Assembly (NCBI GenBank): GCA_026645575.1
Contig: JAPKMW010000190.1
Span: 1-8,265, forward strand
Source of the DNA: Caldilineaceae bacterium
GTDB lineage: Bacteria; Chloroflexota; Anaerolineae; Caldilineales; Caldilineaceae
Direction: 5' to 3'
DNA: 8,265 nt
Positions 6,434 through 8,265 of the stretch are shown in pieces. The notes under the pieces are model-generated. The model did not search any database and was not told the DNA's origin. It worked only from the letters and a program-made list of their open reading frames with translations. How positions within the stretch are numbered: the first letter of the stretch is position 1; each line of letters starts with the position of its first letter. A program made the position numbers and the translations under genes.

Positions 6434-7807
6434 GTGATACCTTTATTGATCATCTTTTTCTTGATTGCAGTGAATGGCTTGTTTGTGGCGGCGGAATTTG
6501 CGATTGCGGCCGCCCCACGCGCCCGTGTAGCGCAGTTGGCTGAACGCGGCTCAACGGCGGCGCAACGTGTTCTGAACATCTTGCGACAGCCGGAGCTACT
6601 GAATCGCTATGTCTCCACAGCGCAGGTTGGCATCACCATTGCCAGCCTGGGATTGGGCATGTATGGCGAACATATACTGGCTGAATGGTTGGTGGCGCCA
6701 CTGGAGGCGTGGGGGATCGGCGCGACCGGCGCGCATACCATCGCCACAATCCTGTCGGTAGCGCTGCTAACCTACTTTCATGTGGTGTTGGGCGAAATGG
6801 TGCCGAAATCCCTGGCGCTTCAGGCTGCCGATCAGGCTGCCGTACACCTGGCAGATGTGATGGCGATTGCCGACCGGCTCTTTCGCCCGTTGACCCTGAT
6901 TCTCAACCGGGTGGGCAATGGCTTGCTGCGGCTGCTCGGCTTCACCACCGGCGCCAATGCCAGAGTGGTCTCCTCGGCCGAATTGGCATACATTGTCGAG
7001 GAGAGTACCGAAGGGGGCTTGCTCGACCCAACAGAGCAAGTCTATTTGGAAAATGTACTCGATTTTAGCGAGCGCACCATTGGTCAAGTTATGACGCCGC
7101 GGCCACGTATAGCGGCGCTGCCAGGTGATGCCACGCTGCCAATGGTGATGGCGACGCTGCGCGAGGAACAGCATTCGCGCTATCCGGTTTATGAAGAAGA
7201 TCGCGACCATATTGTCGGTATCTTGCATGTGAAAGACCTGGCGCGCTATCTGCAAACAGACGGGAGCGCAGCGGGCGCGCGCTTTGACTTACGCGCCTTG
7301 ATCCGTCCGATCATCTTTGTACCGGAAACGCTTTCGCTGGAGCAGATGTTGGATCGCTTTCGCCAGGAGCATGTACAAGTGGCGGTGGCAGTGGATGAAT
7401 TTGGCGGCACTGCCGGCTTGGTCACGCTGGAGGATCTGGTCGAAGAGATCATCGGCGAGATTCAGGACGAGTTCGATGTGGAAATTCCCCCCTTTAGCGA
7501 AATCGGCCCGCGCACGCTACGGGTACGCGGCGATCTGTTGCTCGATGAATTGGAGCAACATTATGAGCTAAAGTTGGACAACGCGGAGGTAGACACAGTC
7601 GGCGGCTTGATTATGACTGCGTTGGGCCACTTGGCGCAACCTGGTGAGAGCGTCACCTATGGGAATGTACACTTTACCGTGGAAAGCGTGGAAGGGCTGG
7701 CGGTCAACTCGGCGATCCTCACCTTACCAGAGCCACCCGCCAACCAAGAAGGGAACGCCACCGATGACGAAAACGCAGTTGTTGCGCCACCAACGCCAGT
7801 TGAGTAG
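6434..7807 (+). CDS. CNNM/CorC (HlyC) family membrane protein with CBS pair, second paralogue
   Basis: Second cation-transport-type paralogue, 457 residues, with the same architecture as its upstream neighbour: DUF21/CNNM membrane domain (about 1-170) with GEMVPKS (120-126), CBS pair (about 214-340) from GQVMTPR to DEFGGTAG (321-328) and EDLVEEIIG, then the C-terminal CorC/HlyC domain (about 360-432) with LRVRGD and DTVGGLI (387-393). The copies agree closely in the second CBS block but differ widely in the membrane domain and the first CBS motif, so this is an old duplication or the arrival of two subfamilies, not a recent copy. It ends in an acidic, proline-containing tail of about 25 residues (433-457) absent from the first protein. 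The GTG start is supported by GAAGG seven bases upstream. Transcription probably continues from the upstream gene across the palindrome. The two might form a heterodimer, since CBS-pair transporters of this family work as dimers; that is inference. Confidence 0.9.
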   Translation: MIPLLIIFFLIAVNGLFVAAEFAIAAAPRARVAQLAERGSTAAQRVLNILRQPELLNRYVSTAQVGITIASLGLGMYGEHILAEWLVAPLEAWGIGATGAHTIATILSVALLTYFHVVLGEMVPKSLALQAADQAAVHLADVMAIADRLFRPLTLILNRVGNGLLRLLGFTTGANARVVSSAELAYIVEESTEGGLLDPTEQVYLENVLDFSERTIGQVMTPRPRIAALPGDATLPMVMATLREEQHSRYPVYEEDRDHIVGILHVKDLARYLQTDGSAAGARFDLRALIRPIIFVPETLSLEQMLDRFRQEHVQVAVAVDEFGGTAGLVTLEDLVEEIIGEIQDEFDVEIPPFSEIGPRTLRVRGDLLLDELEQHYELKLDNAEVDTVGGLIMTALGHLAQPGESVTYGNVHFTVESVEGLAVNSAILTLPEPPANQEGNATDDENAVVAPPTPVE

Positions 7808-7819
7808 GGGAGCTATAGC

Positions 7820-8164
7820 ATGAGTCAACTCTTTAACGACCAACTGGTCAAACGGCTACAAGAGACGGTACGCACGTTGCAACGCACCAAGGAGCGGGTG
7901 ACAACCCCCATTGACACCACCGAGGAGAAGTTGCGCCAATCGATTCGCACGCTGGCGCGCACGCGCGTCAGCAATACTTTGCGTCAGTTGCGCGCCGCCC
8001 GTGGCTACAGCTACGAAGCGCTGGCTGCCGAAACCGGTCTCTCCCAGCAGTTGCTCTTCGACATTGAGTATAAAGAACGCCGATTGAGTCTGGATGAATT
8101 GCGCGTCCTGGCCGCTTGCTACCGTGTGAGCATTAACGATATACTCGGTGTTGAAATCGATTAG
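7820..8164 (+). CDS. Small XRE-type helix-turn-helix DNA-binding protein
   Basis: A 114-residue probable transcriptional regulator. The C-terminal half (about 54-110) is a Cro/C1-type HTH: LRQLRAARGYSYEALAAETG starts helices 1 and 2, GLSQQLLFDIE (73-83) provides the turn and recognition helix, and the domain closes with SLDELRVLAACYRVSINDILG (from 90), a typical XRE ending. The first 50 residues are rich in Arg, Lys, Thr and Leu, probably helical, and match no domain I recognise; they could serve dimerisation. The gene starts 12 bp after the second CorC-type gene, with a strong ribosome binding site (GGGGAG, 7807-7812, seven bases before the ATG), so it is most likely co-transcribed with it. 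Targets are unknown; regulating its own operon is possible but no operator is visible. Phage or toxin-antitoxin partners are absent from the window. Confidence 0.85.
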   Translation: MSQLFNDQLVKRLQETVRTLQRTKERVTTPIDTTEEKLRQSIRTLARTRVSNTLRQLRAARGYSYEALAAETGLSQQLLFDIEYKERRLSLDELRVLAACYRVSINDILGVEID

Positions 8165-8207
8165 AAGCATTCAATTGCCAGCGCCCCCCATGTCACACCC
8201 AGATCAA

Positions 8208-8265
8208 CCGTAGGGGCGTCCGCTTGCCGGCGCCCTGGCTCCCCGAAAACTGGGGCGCCGGCAAG
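8208..8265. repeat. Partial palindromic REP-like element cut by the window end
   Basis: Arms 8223-8235 (CTTGCCGGCGCCC) and 8253-8265 (GGGCGCCGGCAAG) are perfect reverse complements around a 17-base loop (8236-8252). The left flank 8208-8222 begins CCGTAGGGGCG; the matching right flank would lie beyond the window. The leading CCGTAG is shared with the palindrome at 6359. It starts 43 bp after the XRE gene stop, in non-coding sequence (8165-8265) with no other feature that I see. It may also act as a transcript end hairpin. Confidence 0.7.

Noticed and set aside
5012..7807. Tandem hemolysin toxin genes
   Set aside because: The hemolysin label of this family is historical; the DUF21, CBS and CorC/HlyC domains indicate cation-transport-type membrane proteins.
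7820..8164. Antitoxin of a toxin-antitoxin pair
   Set aside because: The XRE protein has no small toxin-like gene on either side; its neighbour is a large transporter gene and downstream is non-coding sequence.

Overview
The window is a densely packed stretch of bacterial chromosome with seven protein-coding genes, all on the + strand, and no RNA gene, CRISPR array or insertion sequence that I can support. The gene styles point to Chloroflexota (Anaerolineae/Caldilineae-like): a one-piece CrtYc/CrtYd lycopene cyclase beside a CruF-type carotenoid hydratase, a Thr/Pro-rich surface protein of the kind common in that phylum, and short-period tandem repeats at gene ends. This assignment rests on recollection, not on a search.

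Layout. (1) 1-1730: a promoter-like region, then a membrane lycopene cyclase and a CruF-like carotenoid protein overlapping by 4 nt. Together they suggest a carotenoid with at least one ring and a hydrated acyclic end. (2) 1737-4921: a near-perfect extended -10 box lies only 6 nt before the ATG of an HD-type CCA-adding enzyme/poly(A) polymerase-like gene, so its mRNA is probably leaderless. This gene overlaps by 46 nt an uncharacterised single-pass membrane protein with a four-cysteine cytoplasmic head and two extracellular beta-sandwich-like domains. (3) 4922-8164: two tandem but clearly diverged CNNM/CorC (so-called hemolysin) transporters, then a small XRE-type regulator. (4) 8165-8265: non-coding, holding the left part of a palindromic repeat cut by the window edge.

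The least expected signal is not a gene. There are four strong inverted repeats and two arrays of 8-bp tandem units. Two of the inverted repeats (at 4912-4979 and 6359-6419) contain the stop codon of the gene they follow. An 8-bp array at 904-927 supplies the stop of the lycopene cyclase gene and a possible start of the next. One perfect 20-bp inverted repeat sits inside the open reading frame of the membrane protein. Two of the palindromes start with the same hexamer, CCGTAG. They look like REP/MITE-type elements that have settled at gene ends, but that needs a genome-wide search. I see no evidence for a new defence, toxin or biosynthetic system; the genes themselves are mostly housekeeping-like or ordinary accessory genes.
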